Of a DNA stretch of 64,000 bases, positions 57,021 to 64,000 are shown piece by piece. The translations under genes were made by a program, and so were the position numbers. Under the pieces are notes generated by a model, which made no database searches, was not told where the DNA came from, and saw only the letters and a list, made by a program, of their open reading frames with translations. The DNA comes from Opitutaceae bacterium. GTDB lineage: Bacteria; Verrucomicrobiota; Verrucomicrobiia; Opitutales; Opitutaceae. The DNA lies in the NCBI GenBank assembly GCA_030648295.1, contig JAUSID010000163.1, forward strand, positions 143,099-207,098. Direction: 5' to 3'. Each line of letters opens with the position of its first letter. Positions within the stretch are counted from its first letter, which is position 1.

Positions 57021-57192
57021 CTGGGGGCGCGGGCGCCCTCGCCCGCAGAGAAATGCTGATCGCCAATCCTACCGAATCTGCGGCTGGAAGCCGCAGCCAC
57101 TCGATCTTTGCGGGCCAGAGGCCCGCGCTCCCAGGAAACCGTTGTTTCTTCCCGTCCGGGGCAAAACGCGTTTTGCGGTGGAGGCTGTATCG
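57021..57192. repeat. Composite repeat without the nested hairpin
   Basis: CTGGGGGCGCGGGCGCCCTC and GCAGAGAAATGC (57021 on), then TACCGAATCTGCGGCTG, CAGCCACTCGATCTTTGCGG, GCCAGAGGCCCGCGCTCCCA and GGAAACCGTTG. It matches the two halves of 42171-42515 but lacks the 177-bp insert. It runs up to or over the start of the following gene. Confidence 0.9.
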
Positions 57193-58998
57193 TTCCGGCT
57201 TGGTCGGATCGCGGTCGCCGCGATGTCGCTGGCGCTGGCGGGTGGCGTCGCGCCAGCGCAAATTCCGGCCGCGGAAGCGCTGCTGCCGCCGACGTCGCAG
57301 CGTGCAGGCGCGATCGTCGCGGCGGCGCGGCGCGATGGCTGGCCGGCGCAGGTGCCAGTGTTGCGCGCTGCGGCAGTGGATGCCTATCGCCAGGACAAAC
57401 TCGGCTCCGCCGAGGCCTGGTACCATGCCTGTCGCTGGGCGCGCGTGTTCGGCCAGACCGAATCCGAGTTTTTCAAACCGTGGACTGCCGCGGTGAATGC
57501 CGCCCGGGTGGGACACGCGAACATGCCGAGCCGGTTCGAACTGGCACCGCTGCCGTTGGCGGGAGCGTTGAAACCGGAATTGCAGACCTGGTTGGTCGGC
57601 AACGCGGGTTTCTCCGCGGAATTCTTCGGCGTGCTTTCACCGGTTGATTACCTGCCGAAGGTACTCGCGATCCTGGCCGAGCTGCACCGGCTGGATCCGG
57701 CGCGGTTCAAAACCTACGCCAACCTGGCACTCGCGATCGCGGTGGTGTACGACGTGCCGCCTCCCCCGGTGTGGCCGCACGGCCAGGTCCGACCCGAAGC
57801 GCTGCCGCGGAAACTGCCGGCGCCCGCTGATGCATTTGCATGGTGGATACGCCAGGAACAACTCGGTCATGCCTATCACCGGATTTCGCGGCTGGGCGCG
57901 GACGAGCTGAAGTTCGTCGTCGATGCCGCCGCGCCGCCGGCCGAGCTCGAGTGGGCGCAGCAAAAGTTCAGCCAGCCGTTGAACCAGCTGCCGGCGGCCT
58001 ACAGCCTCATCCGTTACCGGCAGGATCGCGTCACGGCGGGCCAGGGAATCTGGCCGGGGACGAGCTACAAACTCTCGGACATCCTCACGGCGGGTGGAAT
58101 TTGCGCCGATCAGGCGTACTTCGCGACGCAGGTCGGAAAATCACGCGGCGTGCCGACGCTGCATTTCAACGGCGCGGGCAACGATGGACGGCATGCCTGG
58201 TTCGGTTTTCTCGATGGCAGCCGCAAATGGCAGCTCGACGCCGGCCGGTATGCCGAGCAGCGGTTCGTCACCGGCTATGCGCGCGATCCGCAAACCTGGG
58301 CTGAAATCACGGATCACGAACTTCAGTTTCTCGCGGAGCGGTTCCGGGAGCTGCCCTCGTATCGGTCGTCGCGCGTGCATGCGGCGTTTGCGGCGGAGTT
58401 TCTCGGCGCGGGCGATGCAGCCGCGGCGGCCACCGCGGCGCGGAAGGCAGTGAATTTCGAGCGGCGAAATCAATCCGCGTGGGAAACGCTGATCGCGGCC
58501 ACGCGCCAACAGGGCCGTGATGCAAAAACGATCGAAGCGCTCCTGCGCGAGGCGGCGCTCGCGTTCCAGCGGTATCCCGATTTGCAGGCGCACTATCTCA
58601 ATCGTGTCGCCGACAGCCTCCGGAGCCGTGGCCAGACGAGCGAGGCCGAAGCCGAAATTCGGGGGATTGCGCTTAACAACAAGGCGAAGCGCGGCGATCT
58701 CAGCGTCCAGCAGGCACGCGAAATCGTGGTGCGCGCGGCGACGACGCAGCCGCTCGCGGAGCAGATTAAAACCTACAATTCAGTGGTCGACACTTATGGC
58801 CGTGGTGCAGGCATGGCGTTCTTCGATCAAGTCGTGGCCCCGTTCGTTGACCACCTGATGAAGTCGAAACAAAATGGAGAAGCGCTGAAAGCGGCGGAAC
58901 GCGCCCGCCGCACGCTGAAGATCGAGCCGAACAGCCAACTCGAGACCGAGTTCGCGCGGCTGCTAAAAGCCGTGCGCGAGGCGAAACCGGGGAAATGA
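57178..58998 (+). CDS. Secreted transglutaminase-like protein with helical repeat C-terminus
   Basis: About 606 residues from GTG 57178. A signal peptide (FRLGRIAVAAMSLALAGGVA, cleavage near APAQ) is followed by a helical domain and a transglutaminase-like core with a plausible triad: Cys309 in TAGGICADQAYF, His339 in GRHAWFGFLDGS, Asp354 in WQLDAGRY. The last 200 residues form TPR-like helices (LGAGDAAAAATAARKAVNFE; LREAALAFQRYPDLQAHYLN). It could crosslink or cleave proteins in the periplasm; substrate unknown. Start uncertain: ATG 57223 and TTG 57142 are alternatives, and a repeat abuts it. Confidence 0.75.
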   Translation: MEAVSFRLGRIAVAAMSLALAGGVAPAQIPAAEALLPPTSQRAGAIVAAARRDGWPAQVPVLRAAAVDAYRQDKLGSAEAWYHACRWARVFGQTESEFFKPWTAAVNAARVGHANMPSRFELAPLPLAGALKPELQTWLVGNAGFSAEFFGVLSPVDYLPKVLAILAELHRLDPARFKTYANLALAIAVVYDVPPPPVWPHGQVRPEALPRKLPAPADAFAWWIRQEQLGHAYHRISRLGADELKFVVDAAAPPAELEWAQQKFSQPLNQLPAAYSLIRYRQDRVTAGQGIWPGTSYKLSDILTAGGICADQAYFATQVGKSRGVPTLHFNGAGNDGRHAWFGFLDGSRKWQLDAGRYAEQRFVTGYARDPQTWAEITDHELQFLAERFRELPSYRSSRVHAAFAAEFLGAGDAAAAATAARKAVNFERRNQSAWETLIAATRQQGRDAKTIEALLREAALAFQRYPDLQAHYLNRVADSLRSRGQTSEAEAEIRGIALNNKAKRGDLSVQQAREIVVRAATTQPLAEQIKTYNSVVDTYGRGAGMAFFDQVVAPFVDHLMKSKQNGEALKAAERARRTLKIEPNSQLETEFARLLKAVREAKPGK

Positions 58999-59307
58999 CG
59001 GAGCGGCAGGAGACAGGGGACGGGAGAGACAGGGGACAGGGACGGGAGACAGGAGACAGGTGACAGGAGCCAGCAACCAGAGGCCAGATGGGGGACGAAG
59101 TGGCGATCAGGAGAGCTGATCGTGGTCCACTCGCTCACGCTCGTGGCTACGAAGGATCTCGTAGCGGCGAGCGCGGAGCGAGCCGATGAGGATAATCGTT
59201 CGGTTGGCGTAGGTTGCGCGCTCGCCGCGCAACAGGCCGCCGACCCATGTATTTCGCGACTTCGTTCCGGATCCATCAATGCGGGCGAGACGCCCGCGCT
59301 CCCAGGA
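58999..59307. repeat. GGGAGACAGGAGACAGGTGACAGG array and GCGGGCGAGACGCCCGC hairpin
   Basis: No gene is supported in this 309-bp gap. From 59006 to 59090 there are about ten degenerate GACAGG/GGGAGACAGG units of 7-10 nt. GCGGGCGAGACGCCCGCGCT then CCCAGG (59281-59306) is a copy of the hairpin at 43518. The middle (59110-59200) has weak GAGCG/CGCTC hairpins. Confidence 0.7.
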
Positions 59308-60222
59308 TTATTTCCGGGCGCGGAGCCGCGCGACGACGCCGACAAACGCCGCGAGTGCGGGCCCCGGTTCGGGCAGCTGCCGCCAACCGAGTACGAGCCG
59401 GCTCTCGGGTGCGGGGCCCTCGACCGGCCGGAACGTCACCTCGGGCGGAAGGTGCTGCGCTTCCGAAGGGGTCATGAAGGTTGCGCCGAGTCCCGCGCGC
59501 ACGAGCCCGATGCCGTTTGCCCGCGGCCATACTTCCTCGGCAATGCGCGGCGTGACACCGGCGGCGGAAAACGCGGCGAGGATCCGGTCGTAGAAGCCTG
59601 GATTGTGCGAACGCGGGAACAGCACGAACGGCGTCGCCGCGACATCGCGGAGCCGCAGCGTCTCGCGTTGCGACAATGGATCGCTGGCGGGAAGCAGCAC
59701 GCCGTTGCGCTCGCGCAGGAGGAGTTTGGTGCGCAGCCCGGGAGTCGGCGCGTCGGGATGAAAGAAACCGCAGGCAATGTCGCCCGCCGCCAGGGCCGCA
59801 AGCTGGACCGACGTCGGCGACTCGGTGAGTTCCAGCCGGATGCCCGGATGCCCGCGATGAAACTCGCGGAGAATTCGCGGCAGGACCGTGGCCATGGCCA
59901 GCCCGGTGAAACCCACGCGCAAGTGGCCAACCTGCCCGCCCGCGAGCGCCTGCAACTCCGCCGGAATCGCGCCCAGTGCGCGCAGGATCGGTTCTATCCG
60001 CTCGAGCAATAAACTTCCCGCAGGCGTGATTTCGACCCCGCGGCGCGTCCGGTTCAGCAGGTCTGCGCCCAGCGCGGCCTCGAGCTGTGCGACAGCGCGG
60101 CTCAGCGCGGGTTGCGCGATCGAGAGTGCCTCCGCCGCCTTGCGAAAATGCAGCTGGCGCGCGACTTCCCGGAAATAGATCAGGTGGCGCAGTTCGAAGG
60201 GAAGCTGATATTCTCGGGGCAC
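59308..60222 (-). CDS. LysR-family transcriptional regulator, divergent from leuC
   Basis: A 304-residue LysR protein. The N-terminal HTH is ELRHLIYFREVARQLHFRKA then ALSIAQPALSRAVAQLEAAL. The effector domain shows HLRVGFTGLAMATVLPRILR and RNGVLLPASDPLSQ. It resembles BenM/CatM-type LysR proteins. Divergent placement 236 bp from leuCD makes these genes its likely target, an inference. The ligand may be a pathway intermediate. The stop is 3' to the repeat gap at 58999. Confidence 0.92.
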   Translation of the reverse strand: MPREYQLPFELRHLIYFREVARQLHFRKAAEALSIAQPALSRAVAQLEAALGADLLNRTRRGVEITPAGSLLLERIEPILRALGAIPAELQALAGGQVGHLRVGFTGLAMATVLPRILREFHRGHPGIRLELTESPTSVQLAALAAGDIACGFFHPDAPTPGLRTKLLLRERNGVLLPASDPLSQRETLRLRDVAATPFVLFPRSHNPGFYDRILAAFSAAGVTPRIAEEVWPRANGIGLVRAGLGATFMTPSEAQHLPPEVTFRPVEGPAPESRLVLGWRQLPEPGPALAAFVGVVARLRARK

Positions 60223-60245
60223 GGAAACCTCCGGTTTCGGGGAAC

Positions 60246-60297
60246 GGTTCAGGGTTCTGAGTTCAGAGTTCAGGGTTCTGAGTTCTGAGTTCGGATT
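60246..60297. repeat. GGTTCTGAGTTCAGAG array between lysR and leuC
   Basis: TTCAGGGTTCTGAGTTCAGA, GTTCAGGGTTCTGAGTTCTG and AGTTCGG, about six 7-nt units, are the same family as the uvrA insert at 39015-39210. It lies inside the divergent regulatory region. Confidence 0.85.
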
Positions 60298-60403
60298 GCG
60301 TCTGGCAGGACTTGCCCTGCTAATGCCGTGGCGGCATCACCGGAAGCGAAAGAAGTATTTCCCGGCATGGCAACTCTCTGGTACTGTCCATCCCCTCTCG
60401 CCC

Positions 60404-60470
60404 GTCTCCCGAGTCTTCCAAGTCTCCCAAGTCTCCCGCGTCTTCCGCGTCTTCCACCATGTCTTCCCCG
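60404..60470. repeat. GTCTTCC/GTCTCCC array running into the leuC start
   Basis: CGTCTCCCGAGTCTTCCAAG, TCTCCCAAGTCTCCCGCGTC, TTCCGCGTCTTCCACCATGT then CTTCC: 9-nt units, the last of which contains the leuC ATG (60459-60461). The first three codons of leuC (Met-Ser-Ser) are part of the array. Confidence 0.8.
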
Positions 60471-61892
60471 AAATCTCTTTTCGAAAAAGTCTGGGACGCC
60501 CATGCCGTCCGCACGCTGGCCAACGGCCAGACGCAGCTGCTCATCGGCACGCATCTCATCCATGAGGTCACCAGCCCGCAGGCGTTCGGGATGGTGCGCG
60601 ATCTCGGGCTGAAGGTCGCGATGCCGCACCGCACCTTTGCCACGGTCGACCACATCGTGCCGACGGATCAGTTTGCCGAGCCTTACCGGGATCCGCTCGC
60701 GCAGGCGATGATGGATGAGTTGCGCAAGAACTGCGTCGAATTCGGCATCACGTTCTTCGATCGTGCGACCGGCAAGCAGGGCATCGTGCACATCGTCGGC
60801 CCGGAGCAGGGCATTACCCAGCCCGGCACGACGATCGCGTGTGGCGACTCGCACACGAGCACACACGGCGCGTTTGGTGCGGTCGCATTTGGGATCGGGA
60901 CCACGCAGATCCGCGATGTGCTGGCCACGCAGACGATGGCGCTCGGCAAGTTGAAGGTCCGCCGGATCAACGTGAATGGAAAGCTGCGGCCTGGCGTCTA
61001 TGCGAAGGATGTCATCCTGCACATCATCCGCGTGCTTGGCGTCAATGGCGGCACCGGATTCGCGTATGAATACGGTGGTGACGTCTTCGATCGCTTCACG
61101 ATGGAGGAGCGGATGACTGTCTGTAACATGTCGATCGAGGGTGGCGCGCGCGCCGGCTACGTGAATCCCGACCAGACCACATTCGATTATCTGAAGGGCC
61201 GGCCGTATTCGCCGAAGGGCGCCGGCTGGGACGCGGCCGTGACGCGCTGGAAGTCGTTCGCAAGCGATCCCGGCTGCCACTACGACGATGTCGTCACGAT
61301 CAACGCGGCCGATATCGCGCCCACCGTCACGTGGGGAATCAATCCGGGACAGGGTATCTCGATCAACGAGACGATTCCTGACCCGGCCAAGGCGACGGCC
61401 GTGGATGAGAAATCCTCCATCGAGGAGGCGCTCGCCTACATGAAGCTGAAGCCGGGCGCGCCGATCAAGGGGACGAAGATCGACGTGGCGTTCCTCGGTT
61501 CCTGCACCAACGGACGACTGAGCGATTTCCAGGAAGTGGCCCGGTTCGTGAAGGGAAAGAAGGTGGCACCCGGGGTGAAGGCGATCGCGGTCCCCGGCTC
61601 GCAGATCGTCGCGCTCCAATGCGAGGAGCTCGGCATCGACAAGGTGCTGAGCGAGGCCGGATTCGAATGGCGCGCCGCGGGATGCTCGATGTGTCTCGCG
61701 ATGAATCCGGACAAGTTGATTGGCGACCAGCTCTGCGCGAGTTCGTCGAACCGCAACTTCAAGGGCCGTCAGGGCAGCCCGACTGGCCGCACGCTGCTCA
61801 TGAGCCCGCTCATGGTCGCGGCGGCGGCGGTCACGGGAGCGGTGGCGGACGCGCGGGAAGTATTCAACGTCGCTGGCGTTGCTGAAACCTAA
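60459..61892 (+). CDS. leuC: 3-isopropylmalate dehydratase large subunit
   Basis: A 477-residue aconitase-family enzyme that isomerises 2- to 3-isopropylmalate in leucine synthesis, with LeuD. The [4Fe-4S] ligands are in [13 protein letters not shown] and [13 protein letters not shown]. Substrate and aconitase motifs: [40 protein letters not shown] and [20 protein letters not shown]. Start ATG 60459 falls inside a short-period array, but the family N-terminus ([11 protein letters not shown]) begins nearby. leuD starts 42 bp downstream, an operon. Confidence 0.97.
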   Translation: MSSPKSLFEKVWDAHAVRTLANGQTQLLIGTHLIHEVTSPQAFGMVRDLGLKVAMPHRTFATVDHIVPTDQFAEPYRDPLAQAMMDELRKNCVEFGITFFDRATGKQGIVHIVGPEQGITQPGTTIACGDSHTSTHGAFGAVAFGIGTTQIRDVLATQTMALGKLKVRRINVNGKLRPGVYAKDVILHIIRVLGVNGGTGFAYEYGGDVFDRFTMEERMTVCNMSIEGGARAGYVNPDQTTFDYLKGRPYSPKGAGWDAAVTRWKSFASDPGCHYDDVVTINAADIAPTVTWGINPGQGISINETIPDPAKATAVDEKSSIEEALAYMKLKPGAPIKGTKIDVAFLGSCTNGRLSDFQEVARFVKGKKVAPGVKAIAVPGSQIVALQCEELGIDKVLSEAGFEWRAAGCSMCLAMNPDKLIGDQLCASSSNRNFKGRQGSPTGRTLLMSPLMVAAAAVTGAVADAREVFNVAGVAET

Positions 61893-61934
61893 AGCCCCGC
61901 CGCCGCAGAACCGAATTTCGAAACCAATTTCAAA

Positions 61935-62537
61935 ATGTCCTTAGAAAAGATCACTTCCGTAACAGGATTCGGCGTGCATATCCCGGGTAACGACATCGAC
62001 ACCGACCGAATCATCCCGGCGCGCTTCATGAAATGCGTCACGTTCGACGGGCTCGGCGAGTACCTCTTCTACGATGTCCGCAAGCATGCCGACGGCACCG
62101 ACCTCCCGCATCCGCTGAATGATTCGCGGTTCAAGGGCGCGACCGTCCTGCTGTCGGGCGCAAACTTCGGCTGCGGGTCCTCGCGCGAACACGCGCCCCA
62201 GGCAATCCAGAAATACGGTTTCAAGGCAATCATCGCCGAGAACTTCGCCGAAATCTTCTTTGGCAACTGCACGACGCTCGGGATTCCATGTGTGACCGCG
62301 AGCCGGGACGACATCGCCCGGATGGCCGCGGCGATCGAGAAGGAACCGCAGACAACCATCGTGGTCGACGTGGCCCGCCAGGAAATCCGTTTCGGCACGC
62401 AGACGGTGAAGGCGCCGATTCGGGAAACCGCGCGCGACGGACTGGTCAACGGCCGCTGGGATTCGATCGGCGAGCTGCTCGACGGCATGCCCGCCGCGAA
62501 GTCGACCGCCGCCAAGCTGCCGTATATGGCCGCCTAG
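61935..62537 (+). CDS. leuD: 3-isopropylmalate dehydratase small subunit
   Basis: A 200-residue aconitase swivel domain pairing with LeuC. Motifs: HIPGNDIDTDRIIPARFMKC, SGANFGCGSSREHAPQAIQK (substrate loop) and IIAENFAEIFFGNCTTLGIP. Normal length. Twin perfect hairpins lie directly at the stop (62535-62587). Confidence 0.96.
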   Translation: MSLEKITSVTGFGVHIPGNDIDTDRIIPARFMKCVTFDGLGEYLFYDVRKHADGTDLPHPLNDSRFKGATVLLSGANFGCGSSREHAPQAIQKYGFKAIIAENFAEIFFGNCTTLGIPCVTASRDDIARMAAAIEKEPQTTIVVDVARQEIRFGTQTVKAPIRETARDGLVNGRWDSIGELLDGMPAAKSTAAKLPYMAA

Positions 62538-62587
62538 GTTTCCGCGGCGCGGAAACCTACCCAAGGTTTTTGCAGCAGCAAAAACCT
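62535..62587. terminator. Twin hairpins after leuD
   Basis: TAGGTTTCCGC-GGC-GCGGAAACCTA (62535-62559) and AGGTTTTTGC-AGCA-GCAAAAACCT (62564-62587), both perfect. Same two-hairpin layout as 47727-47780. It could terminate leuCD, but no U-tract follows, so it may be a repeat family with that side effect. Confidence 0.6.
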
Positions 62588-62637
62588 AACTTTTCCCTCG
62601 CCCATCCGTCACACCGCGACACGTTCTTCCTTCCTGT

Positions 62638-63210
62638 ATGTTCTTCGCGGTCATTGAAGTGTTCAAAGGTGCCGGTGTTCTCATCTATCCGCTCGGGATC
62701 TGTTCGGTGGCGATGGTCTTCATCGTTTGCGAGCGTGCCTACGCCCTGCGCCGCGCCGCCGTGATGCCGCAGGACCTGGTTGATGCCGTGGTGAGCGGCC
62801 GGCCGCTGATGGGCGGCCGGCACACCGTGCTGGCCCGGATCGTCGAGTTCGCCGAGCTGCACAAGAACGACGAGGGCGCGGTGAAGGCGTTCGCCCGGCT
62901 CGAGATCAACCGAATGGAACGCGGCGTGCCCTACCTGGACGTGATCTATGCCGCCGCCCCGCTCATCGGACTCACCGGAACTGTAACCGGTTTGTTGCAG
63001 GTATTTTCGCAGATTTCGCCCGATACAGGCCTGCCCGATCCGGTGGCGTTCACCAAGGGCGTGGCACTCGCGTTGTCGGCGACGGTGATCGGATTGACGA
63101 TCGCGATTCCGGCGCTGGTCGGCAGCGGCTATCTCCAGCGCAAGATCGAGAATTACGCCGCGCAACTTGATGTGCTGCTCGAGCGGATACTGCGAGGCAG
63201 CCGGCAATGA
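62638..63210 (+). CDS. exbB: MotA/TolQ/ExbB proton-channel family protein
   Basis: A 190-residue inner-membrane protein with three helices: residues 12-32 (LIYPLGICSVAMVFIVCERA), 104-128 (VIYAAAPLIGLTGTVTGLLQ) and 148-170 (GVALALSATVIGLTIAIPAL). The conserved APLIGLTGTVTGL and the final-helix TVIGLTIAIPAL are ExbB/TolQ motifs. It energises TonB- or Tol-type systems together with ExbD. exbD overlaps its stop by 4 bp (ATGA). No tonB is visible in the window. Confidence 0.92.
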   Translation: MFFAVIEVFKGAGVLIYPLGICSVAMVFIVCERAYALRRAAVMPQDLVDAVVSGRPLMGGRHTVLARIVEFAELHKNDEGAVKAFARLEINRMERGVPYLDVIYAAAPLIGLTGTVTGLLQVFSQISPDTGLPDPVAFTKGVALALSATVIGLTIAIPALVGSGYLQRKIENYAAQLDVLLERILRGSRQ

Positions 63211-63605
63211 ACACCTTGTACCAGAAACGGCGGAAGCGGCCCGAGTTGAACCTGGTGCCGTTGATCGACGTGTTGGTGATGCTGATCTTTTTCGCGTTCG
63301 TCACCATGCAGTTCAAGTCGGCGGCGACGCTGAACATCACCCTGCCGAAGGTGGAGACGGCGGGTAAAAACGAGTTCAAGGGCACGGTCACGATCGGCAT
63401 CGACAAGGACGGAACCGTTTCCTTCAACGGCAAGACCGTGACGGACGAGCAGCTGCTCGCGCTGCTGCACGAGGTGAAGCAAATCGACCGCGACATCCCG
63501 GTCCTGATCAAGGCGGACGAGACGACGCAGCTGAAGAAACTGACCTTCGTGATGGACGCGTGCCGGAAGACGGGGCTGAACAAGTTCAGCCTGCAAAGCC
63601 GGTAG
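63207..63605 (+). CDS. exbD: Biopolymer transport protein ExbD/TolR family
   Basis: A 132-residue protein with one N-terminal helix (LNLVPLIDVLVMLIFFAFVT) bearing the essential Asp, then a periplasmic domain with ITLPKVETAGKNEFKGTVTI and PVLIKADETTQLKKL. It pairs with ExbB. ATG 63207 overlaps the exbB stop, a translationally coupled pair. It is followed by a full 176-bp inverted-repeat element. Confidence 0.93.
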   Translation: MNTLYQKRRKRPELNLVPLIDVLVMLIFFAFVTMQFKSAATLNITLPKVETAGKNEFKGTVTIGIDKDGTVSFNGKTVTDEQLLALLHEVKQIDRDIPVLIKADETTQLKKLTFVMDACRKTGLNKFSLQSR

Positions 63606-63610
63606 GCAGC

Positions 63611-63786
63611 CGAATCGATTCAGAGGACAACCGCGAATGAACGCGAATGGACGCAAATTTCAGAGGAGGAGGGGGAGTATTGTCCAAGTAAAACCATGGT
63701 CACCGTTTGGTTGATTGTTTCCATACTCCCAAAGACGCCCTCTCCATTCGCGTGAATTAGCGTCTATTCGCGGTTAAATTGAATTG
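63611..63786. repeat. 176-bp inverted-repeat element, copy 3 (complete)
   Basis: Left end CGAATCGATTCAGAGGACAA, CCGCGAATGAACGCGAATGG; right end GCGTGAATTAGCGTCTATTC, GCGGTTAAATTGAATT. The termini are inverted around AACCGCGAATNNACGC. The interior has CCATGGTCACCGTTTGGTTG and GACGCCCTCTCCATTC. Near-identical to copy 2 in reverse and to the truncated copy 1. It has no open frame of note. Confidence 0.93.
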
Positions 63787-63798
63787 TCATCTAACTGA

Positions 63799-63816
63799 TT
63801 TTCGCTGCTGCGAAAA
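63799..63816. repeat. TTTTCGC-TGCT-GCGAAAA hairpin
   Basis: A perfect 7-bp stem with a 4-nt loop, a small relative of the GTTTTTGC hairpins at 19144, 47758 and 62564. Confidence 0.6.
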
Positions 63817-63846
63817 CCTAGGGTGCGGACGGACCAGACTGGCGTG

Positions 63847-63893
63847 GCGCAGCCTCAGACCCGACACATTCCCGGTTTGTCATTCTGAGGCGA
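63847..63893. repeat. TGTCATTCTGA repeat, half copy
   Basis: GCGCAGCCTCAGACCCGACA, CATTCCCGGTTTGTCATTCT and GAGGCG. It is the inverse of the right flank of copy 2 (43771-43806) followed by only its outer arm; the partner arm is missing. Confidence 0.8.
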
Positions 63894-63925
63894 TGGACCC
63901 ACGCCGCGCCATTTCGTGAGCCGGT

Positions 63926-63993
63926 TGTAGGAGCCCGCTTGCGGGCGATCGGATTGGTTTGGTGGGAGCGCGACCGCCCCCGGTCGCAACGAT
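63926..63993. repeat. TGTAGGAGCCCGC half copy and GCGACCGCCCCCGGTCGC hairpin
   Basis: TGTAGGAGCCCGCTTGCGGG and CGATCGGATTGG (63926-63957) match one arm of 35377-35447. TGGGAGCGCGACCGCCCCCG and GTCGC (63963-63987) is the inverse of the unit at 49898-49923. No gene is seen from 63606 to the window end. Confidence 0.75.
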
Positions 63994-64000
63994 CTCCATG

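Larger units (their letters stand above)
56675..57177. other. 503-bp gap between clpC and the transglutaminase-like gene
   Basis: Contents: the clpC terminator (56704-56737), a CT/GA inverted array (56786-56878), then about 140 bp without repeats, then the composite repeat (57021-57192). An in-frame ATG at 56911 would translate the composite repeat as an N-terminal extension; I regard that as unlikely. Confidence 0.6.

Noticed and set aside
56911..57177. N-terminal extension of the transglutaminase-like protein from ATG 56911
   Set aside because: It would translate the composite repeat (57021 onward) ahead of the signal peptide, which should be at the N-terminus for export.

Overview
This 64 kb window is a GC-rich bacterial chromosome segment. 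Gene content points to the PVC superphylum, most likely an Opitutaceae-like verrucomicrobium. Evidence: a double-length, four-ATPase UvrA (a Chlamydia/PVC trait), an McsA-McsB-ClpC arginine-phosphorylation module in an organism that also carries outer-membrane efflux and ExbB/ExbD genes, a verrucomicrobial-style N-methylated pseudopilin, and a DksA/TraR-like protein beside lspA and ileS. I see no rRNA, tRNA, transposase, phage or CRISPR array. The assignment rests on reading the proteins, not on a database search.

Layout. 1-5 kb: ychF (cut by the left edge, minus strand), then rpsP-trmD-rplS and transketolase. 5-11.6 kb: a MarR-controlled RND efflux operon (marR, adaptor, pump, TolC-like channel) behind a palindromic operator. 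11.8-15.8 kb: AsmA-like protein and yicC. 15.9-20.5 kb (minus): ileS, a DksA-like gene, lspA. 20.8-24.6 kb (minus): heme genes hemF, hemE, hemY. 24.8-34.4 kb: a His-rich membrane protein, a DacA-type carboxypeptidase, a YecH-like protein, prfC, an RlmI-like methyltransferase, a secreted coiled-coil protein, enolase and an ankyrin protein. 34.4-35.3 kb: two coupled receiver-only regulators. 35.6-41.8 kb: the giant uvrA. 42.5-50.8 kb: DeoR regulator, small secreted protein, glycosyltransferase, YvlD/holin-IV-type membrane protein, lpdA, a CBS/DRTGG pyrophosphatase and a pseudopilin. 51.2-56.7 kb: ilvE-type aminotransferase, mcsA, mcsB, clpC. 57.2-59.0 kb: a secreted transglutaminase-like protein. 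59.3-63.6 kb: a LysR regulator divergent from leuC-leuD, then exbB-exbD.

The most unusual content is not a gene. Nearly every gap longer than about 80 bp is filled with short repeat families: (a) degenerate arrays of 7-13 nt units, usually set as two inverted arms; (b) a roughly 176-bp element with terminal inverted repeats (three copies plus a fragment); (c) a TGTCATTCTGA palindrome; (d) small perfect hairpins (GTTTTTGC..GCAAAAAC and others); (e) nested large hairpins. The same sequences also occur in frame inside conserved genes: about six places in uvrA, both ends of lspA, and single places in hemF, ileS and the pyrophosphatase. This suggests an active or recent process that spreads short-period DNA through the genome and is tolerated as protein linkers and tails.
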